The position numbers were made by a program, and so were the translations under genes. Positions 1 to 9,697 of a DNA stretch of 58,771 nt are shown here, piece by piece (the stretch's first letter is position 1; each line of letters opens with the position of its first letter). The notes below the pieces were generated by a model. That model saw only the letters and a program-made list of their open reading frames with translations. It had not been told where the DNA came from and made no database searches. Origin of the DNA: Bacteroidota bacterium (GTDB lineage: Bacteria; Bacteroidota; Bacteroidia; CAILMK01; JAAYUY01); NCBI GenBank assembly GCA_018698135.1, contig JABINZ010000160.1:1-58771 (forward strand), given 5' to 3'.

Positions 1-3000
1 AAACCTGCAGCTGGACGAACAGGGACATTTGTTTCATCAGAAAAATGCTCATTCAGGGCGCTAACTTTTACTTTTATTTCTGCATTTCCAATTGCCTTAT
101 CAGCTATTAATTGGAAAGCCAGCAGCCCCTCGCTATTTGCATTCAATTGTATGCTTTGAGTTATATCTCCATCAATTTTTACAGGCCCATTAACACTAAT
201 AGTTACTTTCGCTTTTGTTGATTTTGTTGTTGTATTCGTTAATGTAATGGGGAAGACAAGCTTATCACCCGGACTCAATATGCGCGGTAAAGCTGAACTT
301 ATTACAATTGGATCGGCAACTTTCATTTCTTTTTCAGCCGATCCAAACTGATTGTCCTTATAAGCAACTGCCATTATTCGAACAGCACCCGAGAACTTAG
401 GAAGCCAGGCTTCGAATGTGCATTCTCCTTTTGAGTTTGCTTTTAGCTGTCCACTCCATAGCGATAGTAACTTTACTCGTTTATTGGTTAATGGATTTAC
501 CCGTTTTGATAAATCCAGACTTACATCTCCCGCTGAGCTTGAACTTTGACCAACTTCAGGATATAAGTATTTGTATAAGTCGTAAGAATTGACTTCCAAA
601 GCCCTTCGTTGATAGAAAAACTCATATGGATTAGGTGAGTGGTAATTGGTCATTTGCAAAATACCTTCATCCACAATGGCGATGGTTACTTCTGCACCAG
701 GCTTGGTTTTGACGGTAATCTTTTGCTTGGCTTTAGATCTTGATTTCTCAACAGCTGTAATAGCTACATCAAGTAAATTTGACTTATCCTCTACTACTAA
801 ATTGGTTACTCCATGAGCAATGGTCAAGAAAATATCTCTGTCGTCAATTCGTTTTAAAGCTGTAGCTGTAATATAAACATTGGGAATATGTTCGTTGGTA
901 AGCGGCAGTGTTAATTTAGCAGCCTTGTTTTTAGTATCCAGGTGATAATAATCCATGATTCCAGCTCTTTCAACTGTTACTATCAATTTGCCTTCAAAAG
1001 GAGATTTGAATAATAGTTCTGCTTTTTCCCCTTTCAAATAGGATTCCTTATCTTTTTCTATAGATATTTCGCCTTCTTTACTTACTTCAAAAGAGGTATA
1101 CTCAGTATCTGCCCAGCCGTAGGCGAAAAACTTGCGATAAACATATCCTTGTCCATTGCTTGACATAACCCGGATTTCATATTCTCCAGAATTGGCTGGT
1201 GAAAAATTCAGGTAAGAACTTTTTCCCTTAATTTGGATCTTTTTACTGAGAACAACTTGTTCGCGTTTTTGGGAATTGTAATACAACCTTCTACCACTCT
1301 TTTCCATTACTGTTTCCCAATAATAGCGCTTGATCACCACTTCTGCTTCTGAACTTTTCAGCATTTGCCCTTCTTTGTTCAAAGCAATCAGGTTAATTTT
1401 AATCGGCTTTCGTGTGCTAACCCAATAATCAAAATTCTGAATACCATAAAAAGTGTTTTGAGTAAACAAGTCAAAAGAAGATATTCGATTAACAGGTCTA
1501 CCTGTTTCATCAAAAACAGTTGTATACACTTTTCCACTAATCACACCTATACCGGTTGAAGTTGGTAAATCAAAGTCAACCACTGCTTCACCATTTGCAT
1601 CAGTTACGGTCTCATTCACTGTTTGATCGAAATAAATGGTGTTATCAGTTTTAACATTAAATGTATAGTCTTCATATCCTTTGGGATAAAAATATTTTTT
1701 TGACAGATTAAGTTCAACCTCTACATTTCTATTTGCTGCTGGTGGTCCAAAAAGATTGGTTGCCTTTACAGCTACCTGAAAATTATCGCTTGGTTTGTAT
1801 TCCTTCTTATCCAGTTTTGCTTCAACACGAATTCGATCAGGCATAAACTCTTCCACACTAAAACGATAGGTATTTAATAGCACATCATTTCCTCCATAAA
1901 CTTCCAGCGAATACATACCTGTCATACTTGCCTGAGGCAATGAAAAAGCAATTTCACTCGCTCCTTGTAGGTTTACTTCTTTTTTAAAACTCAAATATTG
2001 CCTGCCATTTGGCAATATTACCTTCACTTTTAAAGGAATCGATTTTTCAATCTGCCATTGCATATTTCGAACAACCGTATTGATAAAAACAGAATCTCCC
2101 GGACGGTAAAGATTGCGATCTCCATATACAAAAACATCATAATCCAAATTAGCTGTAATTTTCCCGCCTACATCATATCTCGACATTTCAAGTCGACATT
2201 GATTCATGGAAAGGAAATTAAAATCATTTCCTTGCTGTGCGGTAATCATGGCAATGGAATAACCATCAATTTTTGATTTCAGATTATCGAGAACTGCCAC
2301 CCCATTATTATCGGTTGTAGCCGTATACACATTTTGATTATTCGTACTGATAAAGCGCACTTCCATTCCTGAAATAGGCTTGGCATCTTTTAAGGAATTG
2401 GCAAAAACAAAAATCTCATCCAAACCCTCTTTAACCATCAATCCAATATCAGAAACAGAAACCATCTGCATATCTTTCAGCCACCGCTTGTCGGCTGATT
2501 CAATTTTAACCAGATAAAGTCCTTTCAGAGAATTATTATAATCGAATTCATCCAGTTTTATATTTAGCAAGGAAACATTCCCGCTGCGCTGTAAAGATTT
2601 TGTATTGATTTCTTTTGAAAATATTTCCTGTCCATAATTCGAATTAGGCTCGTAACCATAATACTCATACCAACGCTCATTCTCATAATAATCATCCCAA
2701 CCTTTGCCTTCTCTCAAATAATGCAAAATATTATTTTCAAATATTTTATAAACTGTGAGTTTAACTTTCGGAACACTGATAATTCGGACAGCAATGTTTT
2801 TATTTCCTTTGGGCGAAAGATAAATGTTGCCCTGATCTGCAAATTCAATGTGAGGTTCGGGGGATCCAAAATTTATTGTTTCTGAATAGTCCTTGCCCAT
2901 TTCTTTATCAAAAACACCTTCTATAGCAGCAGAGATGGTTACAATATAGGATTCGCCTTCCAGAAAATCTCCTTTTATCGTAAATCCATTTGGCAACATT

Positions 3001-3848
3001 TCAACTTCATACGAAATCGATGGCTTAATCTTAATAAATTGCTTTAAATCGGTGCTTATTATCGGCTGACTAAACAATACATTCAGCGAGCCTTTACCAT
3101 CTTCGAAAAAGGAATTCATGCTTAAAACCTGCAATTTATCTTTAGGCGGTATACTTACCGTTTGCGTTATTGATTTGTCTGTAGTGTAATCATGGTCTTT
3201 CAGTTTCAAACCTTTTTTAATTGTCAGGTTCACCGAATTAGCCGAGTTTTTTTCAAAGGAAGATGCCTTAACTGCAATATCCACTTTTACAGAAGCTTCT
3301 TTTGTTAAAATTAAAAAATCAACAACTTCGCCTTTGATTTCTAATTCCAATAATTCCTGAAGCTGAGCTGGCTCAATATCATAATTAAAATTCAAACCTA
3401 TCCTCAACAATATATCTCTTTTTCCATCATCGCTTAAAGCCCAATATGAATCTGATGAGCTCAATCCCAAATAAGGTGTATGAAATTTAATCGCCTCTTT
3501 GGATATTTTCTTTGCCTCTTTACTAACCTTTTTAATGGCTTTATTAATGACAACTTCATAATCTGTACTTGCTTTGAAAGGATTGTTTGGGGCGAACATC
3601 AAACTATTTGGAGACTCCCACATAAAGCGACCAACTACTTCAGGTTTAAAAGTAAGGTAGGCAGTTGAATCCCAAATATTTATTATGGAGTCTTCCACAA
3701 TATCCTGATTGAATTCAAAATATAGGTTTTGATTCAAACTTATTTCATCAACAAAATTTGTATTCTTAATACTAATTTTACCCTTACCTCCGCAAGATGA
3801 TAAAAACAGACCGAATGATAATAACAATAATGGTAGATAGCTTTTCAT
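1..3848 (-). CDS. alpha-2-macroglobulin family lipoprotein (3' part outside window)
   Basis: An uninterrupted minus-strand frame of 1282 codons starts with ATG at 3848 and runs off the left edge. The N-terminus is a lipoprotein signal with the lipobox LSSC (Cys19). The body is a series of beta-sandwich MG-like domains. Visible landmarks are an MG2-type segment with DRNLYRPGDSVFINTVVRN, and a post-bait A2M segment with FEAWLPKFSGAVRIMAVAYK followed by ADPIVISSALPRILSPGDK. In the family this lies just before the thioester domain, which would be beyond position 1, so I cannot say whether the CxEQ thioester is present. Bacterial homologues are periplasmic protease traps anchored to a membrane. 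Full-length relatives are usually about 1500-1900 residues. The short frames on the opposite strand here are shadows. Confidence 0.9.
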   Translation of the reverse strand, partial: MKSYLPLLLLSFGLFLSSCGGKGKISIKNTNFVDEISLNQNLYFEFNQDIVEDSIINIWDSTAYLTFKPEVVGRFMWESPNSLMFAPNNPFKASTDYEVVINKAIKKVSKEAKKISKEAIKFHTPYLGLSSSDSYWALSDDGKRDILLRIGLNFNYDIEPAQLQELLELEIKGEVVDFLILTKEASVKVDIAVKASSFEKNSANSVNLTIKKGLKLKDHDYTTDKSITQTVSIPPKDKLQVLSMNSFFEDGKGSLNVLFSQPIISTDLKQFIKIKPSISYEVEMLPNGFTIKGDFLEGESYIVTISAAIEGVFDKEMGKDYSETINFGSPEPHIEFADQGNIYLSPKGNKNIAVRIISVPKVKLTVYKIFENNILHYLREGKGWDDYYENERWYEYYGYEPNSNYGQEIFSKEINTKSLQRSGNVSLLNIKLDEFDYNNSLKGLYLVKIESADKRWLKDMQMVSVSDIGLMVKEGLDEIFVFANSLKDAKPISGMEVRFISTNNQNVYTATTDNNGVAVLDNLKSKIDGYSIAMITAQQGNDFNFLSMNQCRLEMSRYDVGGKITANLDYDVFVYGDRNLYRPGDSVFINTVVRNMQWQIEKSIPLKVKVILPNGRQYLSFKKEVNLQGASEIAFSLPQASMTGMYSLEVYGGNDVLLNTYRFSVEEFMPDRIRVEAKLDKKEYKPSDNFQVAVKATNLFGPPAANRNVEVELNLSKKYFYPKGYEDYTFNVKTDNTIYFDQTVNETVTDANGEAVVDFDLPTSTGIGVISGKVYTTVFDETGRPVNRISSFDLFTQNTFYGIQNFDYWVSTRKPIKINLIALNKEGQMLKSSEAEVVIKRYYWETVMEKSGRRLYYNSQKREQVVLSKKIQIKGKSSYLNFSPANSGEYEIRVMSSNGQGYVYRKFFAYGWADTEYTSFEVSKEGEISIEKDKESYLKGEKAELLFKSPFEGKLIVTVERAGIMDYYHLDTKNKAAKLTLPLTNEHIPNVYITATALKRIDDRDIFLTIAHGVTNLVVEDKSNLLDVAITAVEKSRSKAKQKITVKTKPGAEVTIAIVDEGILQMTNYHSPNPYEFFYQRRALEVNSYDLYKYLYPEVGQSSSSAGDVSLDLSKRVNPLTNKRVKLLSLWSGQLKANSKGECTFEAWLPKFSGAVRIMAVAYKDNQFGSAEKEMKVADPIVISSALPRILSPGDKLVFPITLTNTTTKSTKAKVTISVNGPVKIDGDITQSIQLNANSEGLLAFQLIADKAIGNAEIKVKVSALNEHFSDETNVPVRPAAG

Positions 3849-3988
3849 GAGATGTGATTTTTTGATTTAGAATGAGTACATATTAACGCAAAAGTTACTA
3901 TTAATAATTGAATTAGAAATCGCTTACAAAAACTCAACGAAAAAAGCCGTTTCGTATTTTAATTGTGAATAAATCTTTATAATTTCCG

Positions 3989-4016
3989 TTTGTCAAACAC
4001 AAAATATCGACATTTG
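3989..4016 (+). promoter_or_regulatory. weak candidate promoter of the deoxysugar operon
   Basis: In the 196-bp gap between divergent genes there is TTTG at 3989-3992 and GACATTTG at 4009-4016, one mismatch from the Bacteroidota -7 box TANNTTTG. The 16-base spacing is a little short. The start codon follows 28 bases downstream. Confidence 0.3.
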
Positions 4017-4044
4017 TATTAATCCATAAATTAACATATCGAAC

Positions 4045-4587
4045 ATGGAAATCATTAAAACAGAAATAGAAGGCTTGCTCATTATTAAGCCAAAGGTATT
4101 TGAAGACGAAAGAGGCTATTTTTATGAATCCTATAATGAACAAGCCTATCAGGAAAATGGCATTGCAATGAACTTTGTTCAGGATAATCAGTCAAAATCG
4201 AAAAGAGGAGTTTTGAGGGGTTTACATTTTCAAAATCCGCCTTTTGCTCAAGGAAAACTAATTCGTGTATTAAGTGGATGTGTTTTTGATGTGGCAGTAG
4301 ATATTCGAAAAGATTCCGAAACATATGGTCAATGGCATTCTGTTATTTTATCTGAAGACAACAAACTTCAATATTGGATACCACCAGGCTTTGCTCATGG
4401 TTTTTTAACCTTAGAAAACGACACTATTCTTTCCTATAAATGTACTGAATTATACAATAAAGAAGCGGAAGGATCCATCCGTTGGAATGACCCTGATCTC
4501 AAAATTAGCTGGAGTTATTACGACCCTATCCTTTCTGATAAAGATAAGGATGCGACACTATTTAAAGATTTTGTAAGTTTGTTTTAA
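4045..4587 (+). CDS. rfbC: dTDP-4-dehydrorhamnose 3,5-epimerase
   Basis: A 180-residue RmlC cupin that epimerises C3 and C5 of dTDP-4-keto-6-deoxyglucose on the way to dTDP-L-rhamnose. The typical features are present: FEDERGYF near residue 20, RGLHFQ with the catalytic-type His61, PPGFAHGF with His118, and Tyr137 before the SIRWNDP stretch near the end. Length is normal for the family. It is the first gene of a tight plus-strand cluster (22 bases to the next gene) with a second RmlC-like protein, an SDR and RmlD. No rmlA or rmlB is in the window, so either they lie elsewhere or this cluster makes a different deoxysugar. Confidence 0.92.
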   Translation: MEIIKTEIEGLLIIKPKVFEDERGYFYESYNEQAYQENGIAMNFVQDNQSKSKRGVLRGLHFQNPPFAQGKLIRVLSGCVFDVAVDIRKDSETYGQWHSVILSEDNKLQYWIPPGFAHGFLTLENDTILSYKCTELYNKEAEGSIRWNDPDLKISWSYYDPILSDKDKDATLFKDFVSLF

Positions 4588-4609
4588 TTCTTAAATCCAT
4601 TTAGTCGAA

Positions 4610-5176
4610 ATGCAACTTAAAATCGAACAAACAGCAATTGAAGATGTAAAAATTGTTGTGCCTGAAGTATTCGAAGACGAAAGAGGTTTCTTTACAGAAA
4701 TCTATCGTGCCGATCAATTTAAAGAATTGGGATTGCCTCATCAATTTGTCCAATTGAACCACTCCCGATCAGCTAAAAATGTGCTACGCGGCATCCATTT
4801 TCAATGGGAGCCACCTATGGGAAAACTCATGCGTGTAACTTTTGGAGAAGCTTTTTTAGTTGCTGTTGACATTCGTAAAGGATCGCCTACTTTAGGAAAA
4901 TGGGTTGGCGTTACAGTCAATGCAAAAGATAAGAAACAAGTTTTTGCTCCAGCAGGATTTGCTCGTGGTTTTTGCGTGCTATCCGATTTTGCAGAAATTC
5001 AATACCTGACAACAGGTGTTTATAATAATAAAGCCGAATCCGGTATTTTGTGGAACGATCCTGCTATAGGAATCGAATGGCCTGTAAAAGAGCCCCAGTT
5101 ATCCGGAAAAGATGAAATTGCTCAAACACTCGACCAATGGCTTAACACTTCTAATTCTGACTATTTTAAATATTAA
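4610..5176 (+). CDS. second RmlC-like dTDP-sugar epimerase (paralogue)
   Basis: A 188-residue RmlC-family cupin next to the first copy. It keeps FEDERGFF, RGIHFQ (His63), Tyr138 and WNDP (Asp150). The conserved FAHGF loop is instead FARGF, so the second active-site-region His is Arg119. Loss of this His could change the substrate or restrict it to one epimerisation step. Two RmlC genes in a row suggest a branch to a sugar other than rhamnose, but this is inference. It ends 3 bases before the next gene, so they are co-transcribed. Confidence 0.8.
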   Translation: MQLKIEQTAIEDVKIVVPEVFEDERGFFTEIYRADQFKELGLPHQFVQLNHSRSAKNVLRGIHFQWEPPMGKLMRVTFGEAFLVAVDIRKGSPTLGKWVGVTVNAKDKKQVFAPAGFARGFCVLSDFAEIQYLTTGVYNNKAESGILWNDPAIGIEWPVKEPQLSGKDEIAQTLDQWLNTSNSDYFKY

Positions 5177-5179
5177 AAA

Positions 5180-6151
5180 ATGAAAATTCTTGTTGCCGGA
5201 GGAGCTGGCTTTATAGGCTCAGTGATGGTTCCCAAATTAGCGGAACGTGGATACGATGTTACAGTACTTGACCTGCTATGGTTTGGTAATCACCTGCCAA
5301 AAAGCATTAATGTTCTCAAGAAAAATATTTTTGATCTAACCGATAAAGATTTAGTTGGATTTGATCAGGTCATATTCCTTGCGGGATTATCCAACGATCC
5401 AATGGCTGAGTTTTCACCCAAAGATAATTTCATACAAAATGCATCGGCACCTGCTTACCTCGGCTATATTGCAAAAGTTGCCGGTGTTAAGCGATTCATT
5501 TATGCAGGTTCATGTTCCGTTTATGGTTATACTGTAAATGAATTGTATGATGAAAGCTCTCCTGCTATTTCTAATTACCCTTATGGTATTTCTAAACTTC
5601 AAGGTGAACATTCTGTATTGCAAATGCAAGATGAAAATTTCAGTGTAGTCGCCTTCCGTCAGGGAACTGTTTCAGGATTCAGCCCAAGAATGCGTCTCGA
5701 CCTGATCGTGAATACCATGTTTAAATCGGCTCTGGAAAAAAATGAAATTACAGTCAATAATCCTTCTATTTGGAGACCAATTTTAAGTATCAAAGATGCA
5801 ACCAGTGCTTACATTCGTGCTGTTGAAGCAAATTATGATATTTCAGGTGTCTTTAACATTGCTTCTGGAAACTACACAGTAGGTGAAGTAGCCGATCTGG
5901 TGAAAGAGGTTGTGGAAGAAAAAATGGATAAAACCATTCACTTGAATATTAAAAACATCCAGGATTTCAGAAATTACAAAGTCAGTTTTGAAAAAGCAAT
6001 GAATATTCTCAGCTATAAACCAAATCACGATGTGAAAAGCATTGTTGCAGATTTGATTAGTAATCTGGATTATTTTAAGGACTTTGCGAACCCTAATTTT
6101 TACAATATCAATGTATTTAGAAGTTTAAAAGAAAATCAGGGTAGTATTTAA
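5180..6151 (+). CDS. NAD-dependent sugar epimerase/dehydratase (extended SDR)
   Basis: A 323-residue extended short-chain dehydrogenase. The Rossmann NAD-binding motif GGAGFIGS is at residues 7-14. The catalytic pair is seen as SCSVYG and then YPYGISK (YxxxK) about 20 residues on. Family members act on nucleotide sugars in the cytoplasm as 4-epimerases, 4,6-dehydratases or ketoreductases. The sequence lacks the TDE motif usual in RmlB dehydratases, so I do not call it RmlB. Sitting between the RmlC pair and RmlD it probably takes part in the same deoxysugar pathway. Confidence 0.8.
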   Translation: MKILVAGGAGFIGSVMVPKLAERGYDVTVLDLLWFGNHLPKSINVLKKNIFDLTDKDLVGFDQVIFLAGLSNDPMAEFSPKDNFIQNASAPAYLGYIAKVAGVKRFIYAGSCSVYGYTVNELYDESSPAISNYPYGISKLQGEHSVLQMQDENFSVVAFRQGTVSGFSPRMRLDLIVNTMFKSALEKNEITVNNPSIWRPILSIKDATSAYIRAVEANYDISGVFNIASGNYTVGEVADLVKEVVEEKMDKTIHLNIKNIQDFRNYKVSFEKAMNILSYKPNHDVKSIVADLISNLDYFKDFANPNFYNINVFRSLKENQGSI

Positions 6152-6160
6152 AAAGAAAAG

Positions 6161-7018
6161 ATGAAAGTTGCAGTTATAGGAGCAAATGGCCAGTTAGGAT
6201 CTGATATTATAAAAGAATTTAAGCTGGCAGGAGATGATGTGTCAGGAATCAATCATTGTGATGTTGAAATTTACGATATTGATTCTGTGAACAGTATTTT
6301 CAAGCTTATTAAGCCTGATTTAGTTGTTAATACAGCGGCTTATCATAATGTAGAAAAGTGTGAGCAAAACGCACTGAGAGCCTATCAGGTTAACTCCATG
6401 GGTGCTCGAAATTTAGCCATGGCCTGTAACGACCAGGATATATATTTGGTGCACATTAGTACCGATTATGTTTTTAATGGAAATCAGAATGTACCCTATC
6501 TTGAAACTGATTTGGCAAAACCATTAAATGTTTATGGAAATACAAAGCTTTCTGGTGAACATTATATTGAATCAATAGCTGAAAAATATATGATTCTACG
6601 AACTTCCGGCCTTTATGGCAAAAGCCCATGCCGAGCTAAAGGTGGTTTGAATTTCGTTCAGCTTATGCTAAAGCTGGCAAAAGAACGAGATGAAATTCGT
6701 GTAGTCGATGATGAGATACTTACTCCTACAAATACGGCTGAATTAGCCAGACAAATTGTTAAGATCAAGCATCCTGATGTTTATGGTCTTGCTCATGCTA
6801 CAGCAGAATGCATGTGTTCCTGGTATCAGTTTGCACGAGAAATATTTGAAATAACCGGCACAAAAATTAACCTTCAAGTTGCCAGTCAGGATGAATTTCC
6901 TTCCAAAGTAAATCGACCTGATTATTCAGTACTGGAAAATAGCCTTTTAAAGCAATACAATCTGAATGTATTCAATCATTGGGAAACAGGACTGAAAGAG
7001 TATTTATTGCCTGAATAA
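6161..7018 (+). CDS. rfbD: dTDP-4-dehydrorhamnose reductase
   Basis: A 285-residue RmlD-type SDR that reduces dTDP-4-keto-L-rhamnose. It has the N-terminal GANGQLGSD nucleotide-binding loop, NTAAYHNVEKCE, STDYVFNG, and the active-site YGNTKLSGE (YxxxK), all diagnostic for RmlD. Length is normal. It follows the SDR by 9 bases and precedes a TonB receptor by 14, so the operon carries on into the receptor gene. The pair RmlC and RmlD argues that at least one product is a dTDP-L-rhamnose-type sugar for surface polysaccharide. Confidence 0.9.
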   Translation: MKVAVIGANGQLGSDIIKEFKLAGDDVSGINHCDVEIYDIDSVNSIFKLIKPDLVVNTAAYHNVEKCEQNALRAYQVNSMGARNLAMACNDQDIYLVHISTDYVFNGNQNVPYLETDLAKPLNVYGNTKLSGEHYIESIAEKYMILRTSGLYGKSPCRAKGGLNFVQLMLKLAKERDEIRVVDDEILTPTNTAELARQIVKIKHPDVYGLAHATAECMCSWYQFAREIFEITGTKINLQVASQDEFPSKVNRPDYSVLENSLLKQYNLNVFNHWETGLKEYLLPE

Positions 7019-7032
7019 GATTTAATACTTAC

Positions 7033-8892
7033 ATGAAAAATTTATTTGCTAAAGAAGCAATTCTGCTTCTTTTAATACTATTGTATAGTTTCTCAAGTAT
7101 TGGCCAAAAGGCTAAAACCTATGAGCTTGATGAAATAGATATCAGCACCAGTCGTGTAAAAAGCACAATGAGCGAAACATTCAAAAGCGTGATCATTATT
7201 ACAAAAAATGATATTGCTCAAATGCCTGTTCAAAATTTGGAAGATGTGTTAGAGTACTTTGCAGGAATTGACATCCGACAAAGAGGTATTTATGGAGTTC
7301 AATCAGATATTTCAATTCGTGGAGGAAGTTTTGAACAAACACTAATTCTGCTAAATGGAGTAAAAGTTAGTGATCCTCAAACGGCTCATCATAATATGAA
7401 TCTACCCATTCCACTTGATCAAATTGAAAGAATTGAAATTTTAAAAGGCCCTGGAGCCCGAGTTTATGGTCAAAATGCTTTTGCAGGTGCAATCAATATA
7501 ATTACAAAAACTTCTGACAGAAAAAGTATTCACATTTCGACAGCAATAGGTGAACACAAATACAACAAGGAAAGCTTATCGCTCTCTTTTCCTATAAATA
7601 AATACCATCAAAATCTGACTTATTCAACCTCTGGATCAGCAGGATATAAATTAAATACCGATTTCAGAAATCATCAATTGTTTTATCAAGCAACGCTTAA
7701 TAATGTTTTTAATGTAAATATGGGTTATGTCGATAAGAGCTTCGGTGCAAATGGATTTTATACAAATTTATTTCCATGGCAATGGGAACACACTAAAACA
7801 TCTTTTATAAATTTAGCTTGGAAGGGAAAGGGCAAAATTCATTTTGAACCAAAATTGTATTATCGCAACAATCAAGATGAGTTTTTATTGAAGAGAGACA
7901 CTCCCTCATTTTACATGAATCAACACACAACACATATATTTGGAGCTGATTTCAATGCTGAATTTTCATCACAAATAGGGAAAACATCAGTCGGTGGTGA
8001 TTCAAGATCAGAATACATTTATAGCTCCAGTCTTGGAAATCATAACAGAACTAATTTGGGATTATTTGTTGAACATAAGTTTATTTTTAAAAAACTTGTC
8101 GTTTCACCAGGTGCCTATGCTAACTGGAATTCAAGCAATGACTTTTCAATATTCCCTGGGATTGATGCAGGATATCAACTCGGTGCTTTTGCAGAAATAT
8201 TTGCAAATATGGGAAAAACGTATCGCACACCTAGTTTCACTGAACTATACTATAATTCTCCAGCAAACATTGGAAATGCAGATTTGAAAGCTGAGGAAGC
8301 CACTTCCTTCGAACTTGGATACAGATACAAAAAAGAAAAATATAGTTTTTCAATAACAGGATTCAGACAGAATGCAACAAATCTTATTGATTGGGTTCGA
8401 AAAAGTGATACACTTGCCTGGAAGGTTGTGAATTTAACTAGGGTGAATACTACCGGTTTAGAAGCAGAGCTCAAATTGTTCCCTCAGAAAATTTTTAATA
8501 AAAACACCTTTTTACAAGGCGTATATATTAATTATACGTATTTGGATGCGAATCAGCTTACATCTGAATACCTTTCGAAAAATGTTTTAGATTATCTCCA
8601 ACATCAGTTAATTGCTTCAGTTTTTTATCATATTACGCCTAAATTACATCAAAGTTGGAAAATCAGGTTTGAAGACAGAATTGGCTATGAAGCGCATACT
8701 TTATTTGATAGCCGAATATCCTATAATACTGAAAAAACACGCTTCTATGTAGAAGCAAGTAATTTATTTGGGATAACATATTATGAGTTTGGCGGATTAG
8801 AAATGCCTGGCAGATGGATTCGTTTGGGTGTTGATATAAAACTTAATTTGAAAATAAACAAAAAAAAATCCCAACCTTTTGAGTCGGGATAA
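7033..8892 (+). CDS. TonB-dependent outer membrane receptor, small BtuB-like type
   Basis: A 619-residue outer membrane receptor with signal peptide (residues 1-25, ending SSIGQ). There is no carboxypeptidase-regulatory domain before the plug. A TonB-box-like segment (YELDEIDIS) is followed by the plug: SDISIRGGSFEQTLILLNG and then IERIEILKGPGARVYGQNAFAGAINIITK-like text. The rest is beta-barrel. The compact size resembles BtuB-type cobalamin or small-siderophore receptors, but the ligand cannot be told. It follows rfbD by 14 bases. Its last codons coincide with the terminator of the convergent FKBP genes. Confidence 0.88.
   Translation: MKNLFAKEAILLLLILLYSFSSIGQKAKTYELDEIDISTSRVKSTMSETFKSVIIITKNDIAQMPVQNLEDVLEYFAGIDIRQRGIYGVQSDISIRGGSFEQTLILLNGVKVSDPQTAHHNMNLPIPLDQIERIEILKGPGARVYGQNAFAGAINIITKTSDRKSIHISTAIGEHKYNKESLSLSFPINKYHQNLTYSTSGSAGYKLNTDFRNHQLFYQATLNNVFNVNMGYVDKSFGANGFYTNLFPWQWEHTKTSFINLAWKGKGKIHFEPKLYYRNNQDEFLLKRDTPSFYMNQHTTHIFGADFNAEFSSQIGKTSVGGDSRSEYIYSSSLGNHNRTNLGLFVEHKFIFKKLVVSPGAYANWNSSNDFSIFPGIDAGYQLGAFAEIFANMGKTYRTPSFTELYYNSPANIGNADLKAEEATSFELGYRYKKEKYSFSITGFRQNATNLIDWVRKSDTLAWKVVNLTRVNTTGLEAELKLFPQKIFNKNTFLQGVYINYTYLDANQLTSEYLSKNVLDYLQHQLIASVFYHITPKLHQSWKIRFEDRIGYEAHTLFDSRISYNTEKTRFYVEASNLFGITYYEFGGLEMPGRWIRLGVDIKLNLKINKKKSQPFESG
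8860..8890 (-). terminator. rho-independent terminator of the FKBP gene, inside the end of the receptor gene
   Basis: Read on the minus strand: ATCCC (8890-8886), a loop with a short inner pairing, GGGAT (8872-8868), then nine T (8868-8860). It ends the minus-strand FKBP gene stopping at 8913 and overlaps the final codons of the plus-strand receptor. Confidence 0.75.
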
Positions 8893-8912
8893 TATCTATT
8901 GATAATTATTCT

Positions 8913-9638
8913 CTATTCTTCGATTTTCCAGTCAGAACCACCTGGCTTGAATGAAATCAATTCAACTTCAAAAATCAATGTTGCTCCTGCCGGGATAACT
9001 TCACCAGCACCTCTTTCGCCATAAGCTAATTCTGAAGGAATATAAAATTCATATTTACTTCCTGCATTCATTAATTGTACACCTTCTGTCCAACCTGGGA
9101 TCACCTGATTCAACCCAAACTCAATGGGTTCGCCTCTATCGTAGGATGCATCAAAAGTTGTCCCATCAAGTAATTTACCTCTGTAATGAACAGTAACCAT
9201 ATCGGTAGCACTTGGGCTAGGGCCTTCTCCTTTTCTGATGACTTTATATTGAAGTCCTGAGGGGGTAACTTTCACACCTTCTTTGCTTTTGTTAGCTTCT
9301 AAAAAAGCTGCTCCTATTTTTTTATTTTCTTCTGACATACCACTTGTTTTACCTTGTTGTTCTTCTTGTAATTTTTGCTGGAATACCATGAGTACTTCAT
9401 TCTTCTGTTCTGCAGTAAAAACAGTGCTCTTTTCTTTAAAATCAAGCATAGCTTTTGCTAAAATCAATGGATTTACAGCAATTTTCTGCTTTTCAAAATT
9501 ATCAGCTATATCCATTCCAATTGCATAACTAATGGAATCCTCCATGTTTTCAATTTTGACTTTCTTGAGACTTTGCGCTTGCAAACTAAAGGATAAGGCG
9601 AAAAATAAGCTTAATGCTAAAAAGATGTACTTTTTCAT
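8913..9638 (-). CDS. FKBP-type peptidyl-prolyl cis-trans isomerase (exported), copy 1
   Basis: A 241-residue Mip/FkpA-like isomerase with a cleavable signal peptide (residues 1-21, SLQAQ). Residues about 30-115 form the helical FKBP_N dimerisation region ([14 protein letters not shown]). The C-terminal half is the FKBP_C catalytic domain: [32 protein letters not shown] and [19 protein letters not shown]. It catalyses X-Pro isomerisation of envelope proteins and can act as a chaperone. It is the last of three tandem paralogues on this strand. The terminator at 9650-9680 lies between it and the middle copy. Confidence 0.93.
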   Translation of the reverse strand: MKKYIFLALSLFFALSFSLQAQSLKKVKIENMEDSISYAIGMDIADNFEKQKIAVNPLILAKAMLDFKEKSTVFTAEQKNEVLMVFQQKLQEEQQGKTSGMSEENKKIGAAFLEANKSKEGVKVTPSGLQYKVIRKGEGPSPSATDMVTVHYRGKLLDGTTFDASYDRGEPIEFGLNQVIPGWTEGVQLMNAGSKYEFYIPSELAYGERGAGEVIPAGATLIFEVELISFKPGGSDWKIEE

Positions 9639-9649
9639 GTTTATTCAGT

Positions 9650-9680
9650 TAAAAAAAATCCCAGTATAATAACCGGGATT
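9650..9680 (-). terminator. rho-independent terminator of the middle FKBP gene
   Basis: On the minus strand: AATCCC (9680-9675) pairs with GGGATT (9662-9657), followed by a T run to 9651. It has the same ATCCC/GGGAT design as the terminator at 8860-8890. Confidence 0.75.
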
Positions 9681-9697
9681 TCGATTCAAAAATTATT

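Noticed and set aside
1365-3668. Short plus-strand frames opposite the macroglobulin gene
   Set aside because: They are antisense shadows of a continuous, clearly coding minus-strand frame.
5180-6151. rmlB (dTDP-glucose 4,6-dehydratase)
   Set aside because: The TDE catalytic signature of RmlB is not seen; only the general extended-SDR motifs are.
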